From positions 186,001 to 250,000 of the forward strand of contig NZ_JARXVG010000008.1 in the NCBI RefSeq assembly GCF_029892485.1: a DNA stretch of 64,000 bases, in the 5' to 3' direction. The notes under the pieces are model-generated. The model saw nothing but the letters and a program-made list of their open reading frames with translations. It searched no databases and was not told the origin of the DNA. The DNA comes from Variovorax boronicumulans (GTDB lineage Bacteria; Pseudomonadota; Gammaproteobacteria; Burkholderiales; Burkholderiaceae_C). The first letter of the stretch is position 1. Every line of letters starts with the position of its first letter. Made by a program: the position numbers and the translations under genes. This document shows positions 17,800 through 26,440 of this stretch, in pieces.

Positions 17800-18537
17800 T
17801 CACACGATCGTGTAGCCCCCGTCGACCGGCAGCGCCACGCCGCTGACCATCGAGGCGCCATCGGAGAGCAGGAAGAGGATCGGCGCGACCACCTCTTCGA
17901 CCTGCGCAAACCGTCCCATCGGAATGTTCCTCAAGACTGCCGCGCTCTTGGCCGGATCGGCCCAGGCCTCTTCGGCCATCGGCGTGAGCGTCACGGTCGG
18001 ATTCACGCTGTTGACGCGGATGCCGTGCGGCCCGAATTCGAGGCACAGCGAGCGCGTGATCGCGTCCATCGCGGCTTTCGATGCGCAGTAGCAAAGGTGC
18101 GCATCGAGCGCGACCAGCGCGGCCTGGCTCGACACGTTGACGATGCTGCCGCGCACGCCGGCCGCGATCATCGCCTTGCCGCACCGCGAGGCGACCAGTG
18201 CCGCGGCGCGTGCGTTGACGGCCATCACGGCGTCGAAGCTTTCGGCCTGCAGGTCGAGCGCGGATTCGAGCAATGCGATGCCGGCGCAGTTCACCACGAG
18301 GTCGAAAGCCGGCAACGTCGCGAGCGCGCGTTCCAATGCGGCTGCGTCGCCCACGTCGATTGCCATTGGTGTGCAGCCTGCTTCTGCGTGCAGGGCGTCG
18401 AGTGCCGCGATGTTGCGGCCCATTGCAGTTACCGCTGCGCCCGACTGAGCGAGCTGCACTGCTACTGCGCGGCCGATGCCGCTGCTCGCGCCGGTCACGA
18501 GGGCGCGGCGGGTGGAGAAATCGAAGGTTGTTGTCAT
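17800..18537 (-). CDS. SDR-family oxidoreductase (sugar/polyol dehydrogenase-like)
   Basis: This 245-residue NAD(P)-dependent SDR has TGASSGIGRA near residue 16, NCAGIAL near 82, catalytic Ser in IVNVSSQAAL and the catalytic pair in YCASKAA. It resembles L-xylulose/D-arabinitol-type reductases. It is the last gene of the minus-strand carbohydrate operon, about 315 bp after the FGGY kinase stop, with palindromic element copy 2 in the gap. It probably oxidises a polyol or reduces a ketose in the same pathway. The ATG gives MTTTFDFSTRR. It converges with the PHA-system gene, 12 bp apart. Confidence 0.88.
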   Translation of the reverse strand: MTTTFDFSTRRALVTGASSGIGRAVAVQLAQSGAAVTAMGRNIAALDALHAEAGCTPMAIDVGDAAALERALATLPAFDLVVNCAGIALLESALDLQAESFDAVMAVNARAAALVASRCGKAMIAAGVRGSIVNVSSQAALVALDAHLCYCASKAAMDAITRSLCLEFGPHGIRVNSVNPTVTLTPMAEEAWADPAKSAAVLRNIPMGRFAQVEEVVAPILFLLSDGASMVSGVALPVDGGYTIV

Positions 18538-18577
18538 GGTGCTGTTGTCTTGTTTGGAGAGGTGTGATTCAGTGCGG

Positions 18578-18814
18578 GTGCACAGGCCACCGGGTACTCC
18601 CCTCCGCGAATGTCCTCCGGCCTGCGGCCTCCCCCTTGATTTCGCTGCGGGGAGCACCCGATGCCCTGTGCACTTGGGCACGCTGCTGGTTCGCAGCCGA
18701 TCAACGACCGCTGCTCACAACGATCACGCCGACGGGGTGCATTGCGCAGCGAAATCAAGGAGGAGCCGAAGGCGGGGGACATTCGCGGAGCAAGGTACCC
18801 CGTCGGCGTGATCG
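18578..18814 (-). repeat. Paired-palindrome element, copy 2 (inverted orientation, inside an operon)
   Basis: This is the same two-palindrome architecture as at 12850-13087, in the opposite orientation. Palindrome B is at 18578-18673 (96 bp; arms GTGCACAGGCCACCGGGT and ACCCGATGCCCTGTGCAC). A 47-bp linker follows, then palindrome A at 18721-18814, with 18-bp perfect arms CGATCACGCCGACGGGGT and complement. The conserved cores (CCGCGAATGTCC and TCCTTGATTTCGC) are retained. It fills most of the 315-bp gap between the FGGY kinase stop and the SDR start, and no gene is seen there. In the transcript it would fold into two strong hairpins between two genes of one operon. Confidence 0.92.
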
Positions 18815-18852
18815 CACCCCGAATGCACACGTGCCGAATCAAAAACGGAGGT

Positions 18853-20379
18853 TCATTTCATTCGGTGCATCGCATCGCGCAACGCAGGGTAGAGCGACTT
18901 GTAGATATCGAACCGCTCGCGATAGACAGCCTGCGCCGCGGGCTCAGGCCGCGCGCGCTCCACCAGCGTGACCCATCCGCGCTCCGCCGTCGCAGCATCG
19001 ACCAGCCCCGCGCCGAGCGCCGCGAGCATCGCCGCGCCGAGGGCGGCCTCGACCTCTTCCTCGATGGTGAACACCGGGTAGCCCGTGATGTCCGCGACGA
19101 TCTGCATCCACAGGTCCGAATGCGCCGCGCCGCCGACCACGATCAGGCGTTCGTCCAGCGGCTGCCCGCTTTGCCGGCCGGCCTCGATGTTGTGCTGCAG
19201 CGCGAAGCTCACGCCTTCGAGCACCGCGCGGTACAGATGCGCGCGGCTGTGCGCGAGGGAGAGGCCGATGAACGCGCCCTTGGCCTGCGCATCCCAGATC
19301 GGGCTGCGCTCGCCCATGAGGTAGGGCAGGAATACCAGGCCCTCCGCGCCCGGCGGCACGTCGACGGCCTTGCGCTCGATCAGCGCGTGCGCGTCTTCGC
19401 CGGTGCGCGCGGCCTCGGCCACCTCGGCCTGGCAGAAGGCTTCGCGGAACCAGGTGACGGCCGCGCCCGCGGTGATCGCGCCGCCGAACACATAGCTGCG
19501 GTCGGCACCGCGATACACGTGCGGCATCGTGATGAGCTTGTGGCGCGCATCCACCGTGGGGCTCACGAAGCCCCAGCACATGCTGGTGCCGATCATGGCC
19601 ACGTGGTCGCCGCTGCCGGTCACGCCCGCGCAGAAGGTGGCCACCGCCGCATCGACACCGCCGGCCATCAACGGCATGCCTTCGGCGAGGCCGAGCTTCG
19701 CTGCCCACTCGGCGTTCAGGCCTCCGACCACATCGCTCGATTCGACCAGGCGCGGCGGCATCATGCGCGCCGGGATGCCGAGCATGGCCAGCGCTTCCTC
19801 TGACCAACCGCGCTCTGCCGCGTCGTACACGCCGCCGATGTTGCCGGCCGAGCTGTGGTCGACCGCGAGCTCGCCGGTGAGCCGCCAGTTGATGTAGCTG
19901 TTGGGCGGCAGGAACCAGCGCGTCTTGGCCCACACCTCGGGCAGGTGCTCGCGCACCCACAGGATCTTGGTGAAGCCGTAGTAGCTGTCCACGCCGTTGC
20001 CGGTGATCGCCTGCAGCCGCGCCACGTCGACCGTCGCATTTACCGCATCGACTTCTGCGGTGGCGCGCCGGTCCATCCAGATCAGGCAGGGGTGCAGCGG
20101 CTGCATGGCCTCATCGACCGGGATGCCCGCGCCGCCGTAGAGGCTGCTCACGCACATTGCCGCGATGTCCGATGCGGCAACGTCGCTCTTCGCCACGCAG
20201 GTGCGCACGCTCTCGCACACCGCGTCGAACCACACCGCGCAATCCTGCTGCGCCCACAGCGGCTTCGGCGTCTCGGGCTGGTAGGCCGCGCTGGCCTGCG
20301 CGTGCACCTTGCCGTCGATGCCGACCAGCAGGCACTTGGTGCTTTGGGTGCCGATGTCGACGCCGATCACGTATTTCAT
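18853..20379 (-). CDS. FGGY-family carbohydrate kinase
   Basis: This 508-residue kinase phosphorylates a sugar or polyol with ATP. The FGGY fold is clear: the N-terminal phosphate loop GVDIGTQSTKCLLVG, WMDRRA near residue 100, the catalytic aspartate in AGGVDAAVATFCAG near 245, and the C-terminal ATPase motif VVGGAAHSDLWMQIVADI. The sequence is nearest the xylulokinase-like branch. It lies 21 bp downstream of the zinc dehydrogenase, which suggests oxidation of a polyol followed by phosphorylation of the resulting ketose. The specific substrate (xylulose, erythrulose or other) cannot be decided from sequence alone. Confidence 0.92.
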   Translation of the reverse strand: MKYVIGVDIGTQSTKCLLVGIDGKVHAQASAAYQPETPKPLWAQQDCAVWFDAVCESVRTCVAKSDVAASDIAAMCVSSLYGGAGIPVDEAMQPLHPCLIWMDRRATAEVDAVNATVDVARLQAITGNGVDSYYGFTKILWVREHLPEVWAKTRWFLPPNSYINWRLTGELAVDHSSAGNIGGVYDAAERGWSEEALAMLGIPARMMPPRLVESSDVVGGLNAEWAAKLGLAEGMPLMAGGVDAAVATFCAGVTGSGDHVAMIGTSMCWGFVSPTVDARHKLITMPHVYRGADRSYVFGGAITAGAAVTWFREAFCQAEVAEAARTGEDAHALIERKAVDVPPGAEGLVFLPYLMGERSPIWDAQAKGAFIGLSLAHSRAHLYRAVLEGVSFALQHNIEAGRQSGQPLDERLIVVGGAAHSDLWMQIVADITGYPVFTIEEEVEAALGAAMLAALGAGLVDAATAERGWVTLVERARPEPAAQAVYRERFDIYKSLYPALRDAMHRMK

Positions 20380-20400
20380 GGTGTGTTGTCTCTCAGGATT

Positions 20401-21531
20401 TCAGGATCGGGGCTGCGGCTTGAGCAGCACCTTGATGGAATCCAGCGAGTTTGCCAGCGCGAAGGCGCGCTCCCATTCGGTCAGGGGGAAGTCGTGCGTC
20501 ACGATGCCCTTCGAGGTGACGAGCCCGCGCGCCAGCAGGTCGATGGCGATCGGATAGCAGTACGGCCCCAGGTGCGCGCCGCGCACGTCGAGTTCCTTGC
20601 GGTCGCCGATGATCGACCAGTCGGCACTGGTCTCCGAGCCGAACACGCTGAACTCGACGAAGCGGCCGAGCTTGCGGATCATCTCCAGCCCCTGCGTCAC
20701 GCCGATGGGCGCGCCGGTGGTCTCGATGTACACGTCGCAGCCGTAGCCCTCGGTCAGGCCCTTCACGATGGCGTCGGCGTTCTCGGTCTTGGGGTTGATC
20801 GTCACGTCGGCACCGAACTCTTTTGCCAGCGCAAGGCGCTCGGGCACGAGGTCGATCACGATCAGTTTCTTGGGCGTCTTCAGCCGCGCGGCCTGCACCA
20901 TCATCAGGCCCAGCGGGCCGGCGCCGGCGATCACCACCACGTCGTCCAGCTGGATGTCGCCGCGGTTCACCGTGTGGATCGCGCACGAGAGCGGCTCGAT
21001 GATGGCCGCGTCCTCCAGCGAGATGCCGTCGGGGATCTTGTGCACGCGCGAGGTTGGCGGCAGCCGCATGTAGTCGGCCATGCCGCCATCGGCCACGAGG
21101 CGCTGGAAGCCGAAGATGTTGTGCACCTCGCACATCCAGTATTTGCCCGAAGTGCAGAAGCGGCACTTGCCGCAGGGCACGATCTGCTCGGCGATCACGC
21201 GGTCGCCTTTCTCGACGCCGAAGTGTTCGGCTGCACCTTCGCCGAGTGCCTCGACGTAGCCGAAGAATTCATGACCCGGGATCACCGGCGCCTTGACCCA
21301 CGAGGGCTGGCCGTCGCCACCCCAGAACATCTTCGCGCCCGAGTGGCATTTGCAGTCGGAGGCGCAGATGCCGCAGGCCGCGATGGAGATCAGGAGTTCG
21401 TTGCGGCTGATGGTCGGCATCGGCACGGTTTCGAGCCGGTAGTCCTTCGGGCCGTGGCAGACGACGGCCTGCATGGCGGCGAGTTCGCCGATGGCGCCTG
21501 ATGCGCCGGGTTGGAGTTTTTGATACGACAT
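20401..21531 (-). CDS. Zinc-binding MDR-family polyol dehydrogenase
   Basis: This 376-residue medium-chain dehydrogenase has the catalytic zinc site ACGICASDCKCHSG and GHEFFG, and the structural-zinc tetrad CGKCRFCTSGKYWMC. The NAD-binding motif is VVIAGAGPLGLMMVQAA near residue 200, followed by an acidic residue in VIDLVPERL that favours NAD over NADP. It resembles sorbitol/erythritol-threitol-type dehydrogenases from memory; that specificity is inference. It sits between the ABC importer and the FGGY kinase in one operon. The stretch upstream of the ATG is the 115-bp GC-rich hairpin, so translation signals are squeezed into about 35 bp. Confidence 0.9.
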   Translation of the reverse strand: MSYQKLQPGASGAIGELAAMQAVVCHGPKDYRLETVPMPTISRNELLISIAACGICASDCKCHSGAKMFWGGDGQPSWVKAPVIPGHEFFGYVEALGEGAAEHFGVEKGDRVIAEQIVPCGKCRFCTSGKYWMCEVHNIFGFQRLVADGGMADYMRLPPTSRVHKIPDGISLEDAAIIEPLSCAIHTVNRGDIQLDDVVVIAGAGPLGLMMVQAARLKTPKKLIVIDLVPERLALAKEFGADVTINPKTENADAIVKGLTEGYGCDVYIETTGAPIGVTQGLEMIRKLGRFVEFSVFGSETSADWSIIGDRKELDVRGAHLGPYCYPIAIDLLARGLVTSKGIVTHDFPLTEWERAFALANSLDSIKVLLKPQPRS

Positions 21532-21569
21532 GGGGTCCTTGTGGAGGTCAAAGAGGTTGTTCGGTTTTT

Positions 21570-21684
21570 CTCCCTCCCCTTCCGGGGGAGGGCAGGGGTG
21601 GGGGCAAGCGGCGGTCGATGAGGCGCTGTTGTTGAACCAGCGCCGCTTGCCCCCATCCCAGCCTTCCCCCGGGAGGGGAAGGAG
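21570..21684. repeat. GC-rich 115-bp inverted repeat
   Basis: Two 44-nt arms (21570-21613 and 21641-21684) are nearly complementary, about 38 of 44 positions. The spacer region contains a further GGCGCTG/CAGCGCC stem, so the whole segment can fold into one long hairpin. The arms carry the CTCCC...GGGGGCAAGCGGCG pattern common in intergenic regions of Comamonadaceae and relatives. It lies between the permease stop and the zinc dehydrogenase start within one operon, where it could act as an RNA-stability or attenuation structure. A related half unit occurs at 45503-45550. Confidence 0.85.
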
Positions 21685-21700
21685 CAAGACAAAAAAGAGG

Positions 21701-22681
21701 TCAGCGTTTGGCTTCGCGGCTGATGAAGATGGCGAGCAGCACGATCCCGCCCTTGATGATCAATTGCAGATACGGCGACACGCCGATCATGTTGAGACCG
21801 TTGTTCAGCACGCCGAGCAACAGCGCACCGACCAGCGTGCCGACGATCGCGCCGCGTCCGCCTGCGATGGACGTGCCGCCCATCACCACCGCCGCGATGG
21901 CATCGAGCTCGAAGCCCACGCCCACGCCGGGTTGTCCGCTCGTGACGCGCGCCGCCTGCACGATGCCGGCGATGGCCGCGGTCAGACCACTCAACGCATA
22001 AACGAGCAGCTTGTAGCGCGACACGCGCACGCCAGACAGACGCGTCGCCTCTTCATTGCCGCCGATCGCATACACATACCGCCCGAACGGCGCCATGTTC
22101 AGCAGCACATACGCCACGAGGTACGTCGCCAGCATGATGAGGATCGGTACCTTGATGCCCGCGAGCACACCGCCGCCGAGAAAGGCGAACGACTCCGGCA
22201 GCCCGTCGATCGGATAGCCGCCGGTATAGATCAGCGCAATGCCGCGCGCGATGCCCATGGTGGCCAGCGTCACGATGATCGGCGGCATGCGCAGGTAGGC
22301 CACGCAGTAGCCGTTGAAGAGGCCGATCACCACGCCCACCGCCAGCCCGAGCGGCACGGCGAGCATCGGCGGCAGCCCGAACTGCACCATCATTCCCGAG
22401 GCCAGCGTGCCCGACAGCGCGACCACCGCGCCCACCGAGAGGTCGATGCCGCCGGTGAGGATCGCGGCCGTCATGCCCACCGCGATGATCGCGTTGATCG
22501 ACGACTGCAGCGCGATGTTCTGCAGGTTGCCCCACGAGAGAAAGTTGTCGGTCGCGACGATCATGAAGACCGAGATCGCGACCAGCCCCACCAGCGGAAG
22601 GAAGGCCGTCGAGCGGCGCAACTGGGTGAAGAATCCGCCCGAAGGAACCGGCGGCGTGGGATGGCTGGCGGTGGCATTCAT
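21701..22681 (-). CDS. Ribose-type ABC transporter permease (RbsC family)
   Basis: This 326-residue inner-membrane permease has eight to ten hydrophobic segments and RbsC hallmarks: TGGIDLSVGAVVALSG, RMPPIIVTLATMGIARG, FGRYVYAIGGNEEATRLSG and the late VVMGGTSIAGGRG. It forms the channel of a carbohydrate importer with the ATPase, whose gene stop it overlaps by 4 nt (ATGA), and with the binding protein two genes upstream. A short proline-rich cytoplasmic N-tail precedes the first helix. The downstream end runs into the 115-bp hairpin. Confidence 0.93.
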   Translation of the reverse strand: MNATASHPTPPVPSGGFFTQLRRSTAFLPLVGLVAISVFMIVATDNFLSWGNLQNIALQSSINAIIAVGMTAAILTGGIDLSVGAVVALSGTLASGMMVQFGLPPMLAVPLGLAVGVVIGLFNGYCVAYLRMPPIIVTLATMGIARGIALIYTGGYPIDGLPESFAFLGGGVLAGIKVPILIMLATYLVAYVLLNMAPFGRYVYAIGGNEEATRLSGVRVSRYKLLVYALSGLTAAIAGIVQAARVTSGQPGVGVGFELDAIAAVVMGGTSIAGGRGAIVGTLVGALLLGVLNNGLNMIGVSPYLQLIIKGGIVLLAIFISREAKR

Positions 22682-24192
22682 TGCGAACCCCCTGTGGTTG
22701 CGTGGCGCATGATGTCGCCCGAGTTGATGGAGTCGCCCTCGAGCGTGGCCACGATGGACCCGCCCGAGAACACCGCGACGCGGTCGCACATGCCGACGAT
22801 CTCGGGCAGCTCGCTCGAAATCATCACGATGGCTTTGCCTTGGCGCGTGAGCTCGCGCATCAGGCTGTAGATCTCGGCCTTGGCGCCGACGTCGATACCG
22901 CGCGTGGGCTCGTCGAAGATCAGCACCTCGCTCGCATGGCCCAGCCAGCGCGCGATCACCACCTTCTGCTGGTTGCCGCCCGAGAGCGTGGCCACGCGCG
23001 TCTCGATGCTCGGCGCCTTCACGCCGACGCGCCTGGCGAGTTCGGCGGCCGACTGCTTCTCCGACTTCTGGCTCACGAGACCCGCGCTCCTGTGCTTGCC
23101 CAGGTTGTTCATCGAGATGTTGAAGCGGATCGTGAAGTCGGTGATCAGCCCCTCGACCTTGCGGCTCTCGGGCAGGAGGCCAATGCCGTTCGCGAGCGCC
23201 TCGGTCGGGTCGTTCAGCCGCACGGGCTTGCCGTTGCGCAGCACCGTCTTTCGGTGCACGCGGTCGGCGCCCATCATTCCCAGTGCGAGCTCGGTGCGGC
23301 CCGATCCCACGAGTCCCGCGAAGCCGAGGATCTCGCCTTCGTGCAGGTCGAAGCTGTTGACCGGCCCGCCCTTGGCAAGCTGGATCTCCGGCACTTCGAG
23401 CACCTTGCGTCCGCGCGGTGCGGGCACGGGCTTGGGCGGAAAGTTGTGCTCGATCTTGCGGCCGACCATCATCTGGACCAGCGCATCCACATTGGTTGCG
23501 CCCACGTCCGCGTGCCCCGCGTTGGCGCCGTCGCGCAGCACGCTGATGCGGTCGCACACCTCGAAGATCTCGTCCAGGTGGTGCGAGATGAAGATCATCG
23601 CCACGCCCTTGGCGCGCAGCTCGCGCATGATCCTGAAGAGATGCCCGGCCTCGTTCGGCGTGAGCGTGGCGGTGGGCTCGTCGAGCACCAGGAGGCGCGC
23701 CTTCAGCGACAGCGCCTTGCCGATTTCCACGAACTGCTGCTGCGCGACCGAGAGGCGGCAGATGGGCACATCGAGGTCGATCTGCACGCCCAGCTCGTCG
23801 AAGAGCTGCTGCGCCGAGCGCTTCATCGCCGCCTTGTCCATCAGCCCGAAGCGGTTCTTCAGGTAGCGGCCGAGAAAGATGTTCTCCACCGCGTTCAGGT
23901 ACGGGATGAGGCTGAACTCCTGGAAGATGATGCCGATGCCCGCCGCGATCGCATCGCTGTAGCCCGCGAACTGGCGCTCGCTGCCGTCGATGAAGATGCG
24001 GCCCTCGTCGGCCTGGTAGATGCCGCCGAGGATCTTCATCAGGGTGGACTTGCCCGCGCCGTTCTCGCCGAGCAGCGCGTGCACCTCGCCCTTGTGGATC
24101 GAGAGATCGATGCCCGAGAGCGCCTTCACGCCTGGAAAGCGCTTGGAGACGCCTTCCAGCCGGAGCATCTCGGCGTTGTTGTTCGTTGTCAC
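22678..24192 (-). CDS. Ribose-type ABC transporter ATP-binding protein (RbsA family)
   Basis: This 504-residue protein has two fused ABC domains. Domain 1 has Walker A GENGAGKST, a divergent signature LSVAQQQFVEI and Walker B LLVLDEPTATL. Domain 2 has a degenerate Walker A (GLVGSGRTEL), an intact signature LSGGNQQKVV and Walker B VLIFDEPTRGID, the usual RbsA asymmetry. It energises import of a sugar or polyol. The start is taken as GTG because GGAAG lies 8 nt upstream; an ATG eight codons later (24168) lacks a ribosome site. It sits 17 bp after the binding-protein stop. Confidence 0.92.
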   Translation of the reverse strand: MTTNNNAEMLRLEGVSKRFPGVKALSGIDLSIHKGEVHALLGENGAGKSTLMKILGGIYQADEGRIFIDGSERQFAGYSDAIAAGIGIIFQEFSLIPYLNAVENIFLGRYLKNRFGLMDKAAMKRSAQQLFDELGVQIDLDVPICRLSVAQQQFVEIGKALSLKARLLVLDEPTATLTPNEAGHLFRIMRELRAKGVAMIFISHHLDEIFEVCDRISVLRDGANAGHADVGATNVDALVQMMVGRKIEHNFPPKPVPAPRGRKVLEVPEIQLAKGGPVNSFDLHEGEILGFAGLVGSGRTELALGMMGADRVHRKTVLRNGKPVRLNDPTEALANGIGLLPESRKVEGLITDFTIRFNISMNNLGKHRSAGLVSQKSEKQSAAELARRVGVKAPSIETRVATLSGGNQQKVVIARWLGHASEVLIFDEPTRGIDVGAKAEIYSLMRELTRQGKAIVMISSELPEIVGMCDRVAVFSGGSIVATLEGDSINSGDIMRHATTGGSQ

Positions 24193-24209
24193 GGCGCGCT
24201 TCCGGAGGC

Positions 24210-25130
24210 TTACCAGGTGAAGGTCTTCGCGCCTTCTGCGTCGATCAGCTTCACATCGACCGGCACGGCCGCCGGCACGTTGGCGCCCCACTTCTTCGCA
24301 AGTGCGATGCCGATGGCCAGGCGGATCTGGTCGCGCGGGTACTGCGCCGTGGTCGCGATGAACTTCGAGCCTGGCTTCTGCATCGCCTTGATCGCTTCGG
24401 GCGCGCCGTCCACGCTGGTGAGCTTCACGTCCTTGCCGCTCGCGTCGATGGCCGCGAGCGCGCCCATCGAGCCGCCGTCGTTCACGCTGAAGATGCCCTT
24501 GAGGTCCTTGTTGGCCTGCAGGATGTTCTCGGTCACGGTGAGCGCGGTGGCGCGCTCCTGCTTGCCGTTCTGGGTGCTCACCACCTTGATGCCGGGGTAC
24601 TTCGCGAGCGCTTCGCGGCAGCCCTTCACGCGCTCCAGGATCGGCACGACCGGAATGCCGTCGAGGATCGCCACGTCGCCCTTCTCGCCGATGCTCTTGG
24701 CCAGGTATTCGCAGGCCAGGCGGCCGGCGTCGGTGTTCTTGGAGCCGACGAAGGAGTCGACCGGGCCCTGGGCATTCGCATCGACGGCCACCACGATCAG
24801 CCCCGCCTTCTTGGCCGAGCGCACCGCCGACTGCACGCCGGTGGAGTCGGTCGGGTTCAGCAGCAGGATGTCGACCTTCTTCTGGATCATGTCCTCCACG
24901 TCGCCGATCTGCTTGGCCACGTCGTGCCGCGCGTCGGTGGTGACCACGGTCGCGCCGATGCTGGCGGCGGCTTCTTCCAGCGCCTGCTTCATCGTCACGA
25001 AGTAGGGGTTGTTGAGTTCCTGGAAGGTCATGCCGATGCGCAGCGGCTGCTTGGGCGCCTGCGCTTGTGCGGCGGTGGCGCCGCAGGCGAGGGCGGCGGT
25101 GAGGGCGGTGGCTTTGAGAAGGTTCTTCAT
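24210..25130 (-). CDS. Ribose-type ABC transporter substrate-binding protein
   Basis: This 306-residue periplasmic protein is a type I sugar-binding protein. A classical signal peptide (MKNLLKATALTAALACGATA) precedes a cleavage site near AAQAQA. Mature motifs include RIGMTFQELNNPYF, VDILLLNPTDSTGVQSAV, VDANAQGPVDSFVGSKN and IFSVNDGGSMGALAA, typical of the ribose/galactose/autoinducer-2 group. It is the first gene of the importer and would be the most highly expressed. The ligand is probably a pentose, tetritol or other polyol given the downstream dehydrogenase and kinase; that is inference. Confidence 0.92.
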   Translation of the reverse strand: MKNLLKATALTAALACGATAAQAQAPKQPLRIGMTFQELNNPYFVTMKQALEEAAASIGATVVTTDARHDVAKQIGDVEDMIQKKVDILLLNPTDSTGVQSAVRSAKKAGLIVVAVDANAQGPVDSFVGSKNTDAGRLACEYLAKSIGEKGDVAILDGIPVVPILERVKGCREALAKYPGIKVVSTQNGKQERATALTVTENILQANKDLKGIFSVNDGGSMGALAAIDASGKDVKLTSVDGAPEAIKAMQKPGSKFIATTAQYPRDQIRLAIGIALAKKWGANVPAAVPVDVKLIDAEGAKTFTW

Positions 25131-25245
25131 GGTGGCTGTCTCCTGAGGTTGTTGGCTGTCGAAAAAACGCGGGCAAAGGCGTGCCCCACGCGGCGCCCGA
25201 TGCGCCGCGCCGGTAACGACGCGGGGAACGAAAAACGAACGCCGG

Positions 25246-26136
25246 CTACGGCGAACTGGCGGCACGCGAGGCCGCGGCCTGCATGCGATGGAAATTGCGG
25301 AACTTGGTCGGCGGCATGCGCTTGTGCAGAAGGAACTGCCGGTTGAAGTTCGACACGTTGTTGAAGCCGACGTCCATGCAGACGTCGAGCACCGGCTTCT
25401 CGCTGTTGGTGAGCAGTTCGCAGGCGCGGCTGATGCGCAGCCGGTTCACATAGCGCACGAACGACTGGCCCGTGTGCTTGCGGAACGACCGCGAGAACGC
25501 GCTCGGGCTCTGGCCCACCAGCTCGGCCAGCATGGGCTCGCGCAGTTCGTCGCCGAGGTTGGCGGCGATGTGCGCGAGCACGTTGTTGATGGCGTGCGAC
25601 ATGAAGGCCTTCGGGTCGGGCTTGAACGCGGGGCTTGCGAGCCGCTGGCGGTCGTGGCTGTCGACCAGCAGTTCGAGCAGCGAGAGCAGCAGGATCACGC
25701 GGCGCAGGCCCCGCGCTTCTAGCAGCGATTCCATGATCGGCTTGGCTGCGATGGCCGTCTCGGCGGAGAACAGCAGCCCGGAGCCCGATTCGGCCAGCAG
25801 CGGCGCGATGCGCTCGAATTCGGGGAAGGCCGCGGCCATGTTCTTCATCAGCCCGGCCGGAAACTGGATCACGATGCCGCGCCGCTCGACGCTCTGGCCT
25901 GCGGGCACGTCGCTGATCCAGTTGTGCGGCAGGTCGGGGCCCATCAGCACGAGATTGCCGGGCTCGAAGTGGCCGACATGGTCGCCCACGAAATAGACGC
26001 CCCGGGTCTCGACGATCAACTGGATCTCGTATTCGGGATGGAAGTGCCAGCGCACCGTGCGGTACGGATAGCCGTGCGCCCAGGCGGTGAACGATTCATC
26101 GCTGCGAACTTCGACGATTTCCAGATCGGGCTGCAT
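25246..26136 (-). CDS. AraC-family transcriptional regulator
   Basis: This 296-residue regulator has an N-terminal cupin-type sensor (WHFHPEYEIQLIVETRG, then VLMGPDLPHNW) and a C-terminal pair of helix-turn-helix motifs: QSPSAFSRSFRKHTGQSF and VSNFNRQFLLHKRMPPTKFR. It heads the carbohydrate operon, 115 bp upstream of the binding-protein gene, and most likely activates it in response to the imported substrate. It is divergent from a CoA-transferase gene across a 304-bp gap that contains an AGGTCAA...TTGACCT inverted pair. Confidence 0.9.
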   Translation of the reverse strand: MQPDLEIVEVRSDESFTAWAHGYPYRTVRWHFHPEYEIQLIVETRGVYFVGDHVGHFEPGNLVLMGPDLPHNWISDVPAGQSVERRGIVIQFPAGLMKNMAAAFPEFERIAPLLAESGSGLLFSAETAIAAKPIMESLLEARGLRRVILLLSLLELLVDSHDRQRLASPAFKPDPKAFMSHAINNVLAHIAANLGDELREPMLAELVGQSPSAFSRSFRKHTGQSFVRYVNRLRISRACELLTNSEKPVLDVCMDVGFNNVSNFNRQFLLHKRMPPTKFRNFHRMQAAASRAASSP

Positions 26137-26440
26137 GAGCGGTCTTCTTTCCTTGTCTCTTTGTTCTGTGGGTGGCGTGTGACGGCGTGGGGCGGACTGT
26201 ACGAATCGCCCATGAGGTCAACAACCAGAGACAGGGTCGGAAATTGATACTTTTTTGACCTTTGCGCCAGCAGACCGGCAAAGGCATTGCGGTGCAGCAA
26301 AGGCCTTTCTCCTCGGGAGAGATGAGTGATTCGCGCGCGATTGCTGCGGTGCGGAAATCGGCGGAAATGCCGCGTCAAGAATTCATAGGTGTTTTCCCGC
26401 CCCGGAGGGCGCGCGCCGCGGCACGGCACACTCTGGCGCC
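26137..26440. other. Divergent intergenic region between araC-type and CoA-transferase genes
   Basis: This 304-bp gap holds no recognisable gene. It is less GC-rich than its flanks around 26210-26260. AGGTCAA (26215-26221) and TTGACCT (26255-26261) form an inverted pair with a 33-bp gap, a candidate regulator site upstream of the AraC-type gene. No promoter consensus could be assigned with confidence on either strand. Confidence 0.4.

Noticed and set aside
18578..18814. Small proteins encoded by the palindromic elements
   Set aside because: Open frames through the elements simply reflect the repeat; the same peptide pieces recur in all three gaps and in both orientations, with no consistent start or ribosome site.
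22681..25005. A ~770-codon plus-strand open frame opposite the RbsA and binding-protein genes
   Set aside because: Its residue composition is typical of a reverse-complement shadow, and the minus strand encodes two unmistakable ABC transporter components.
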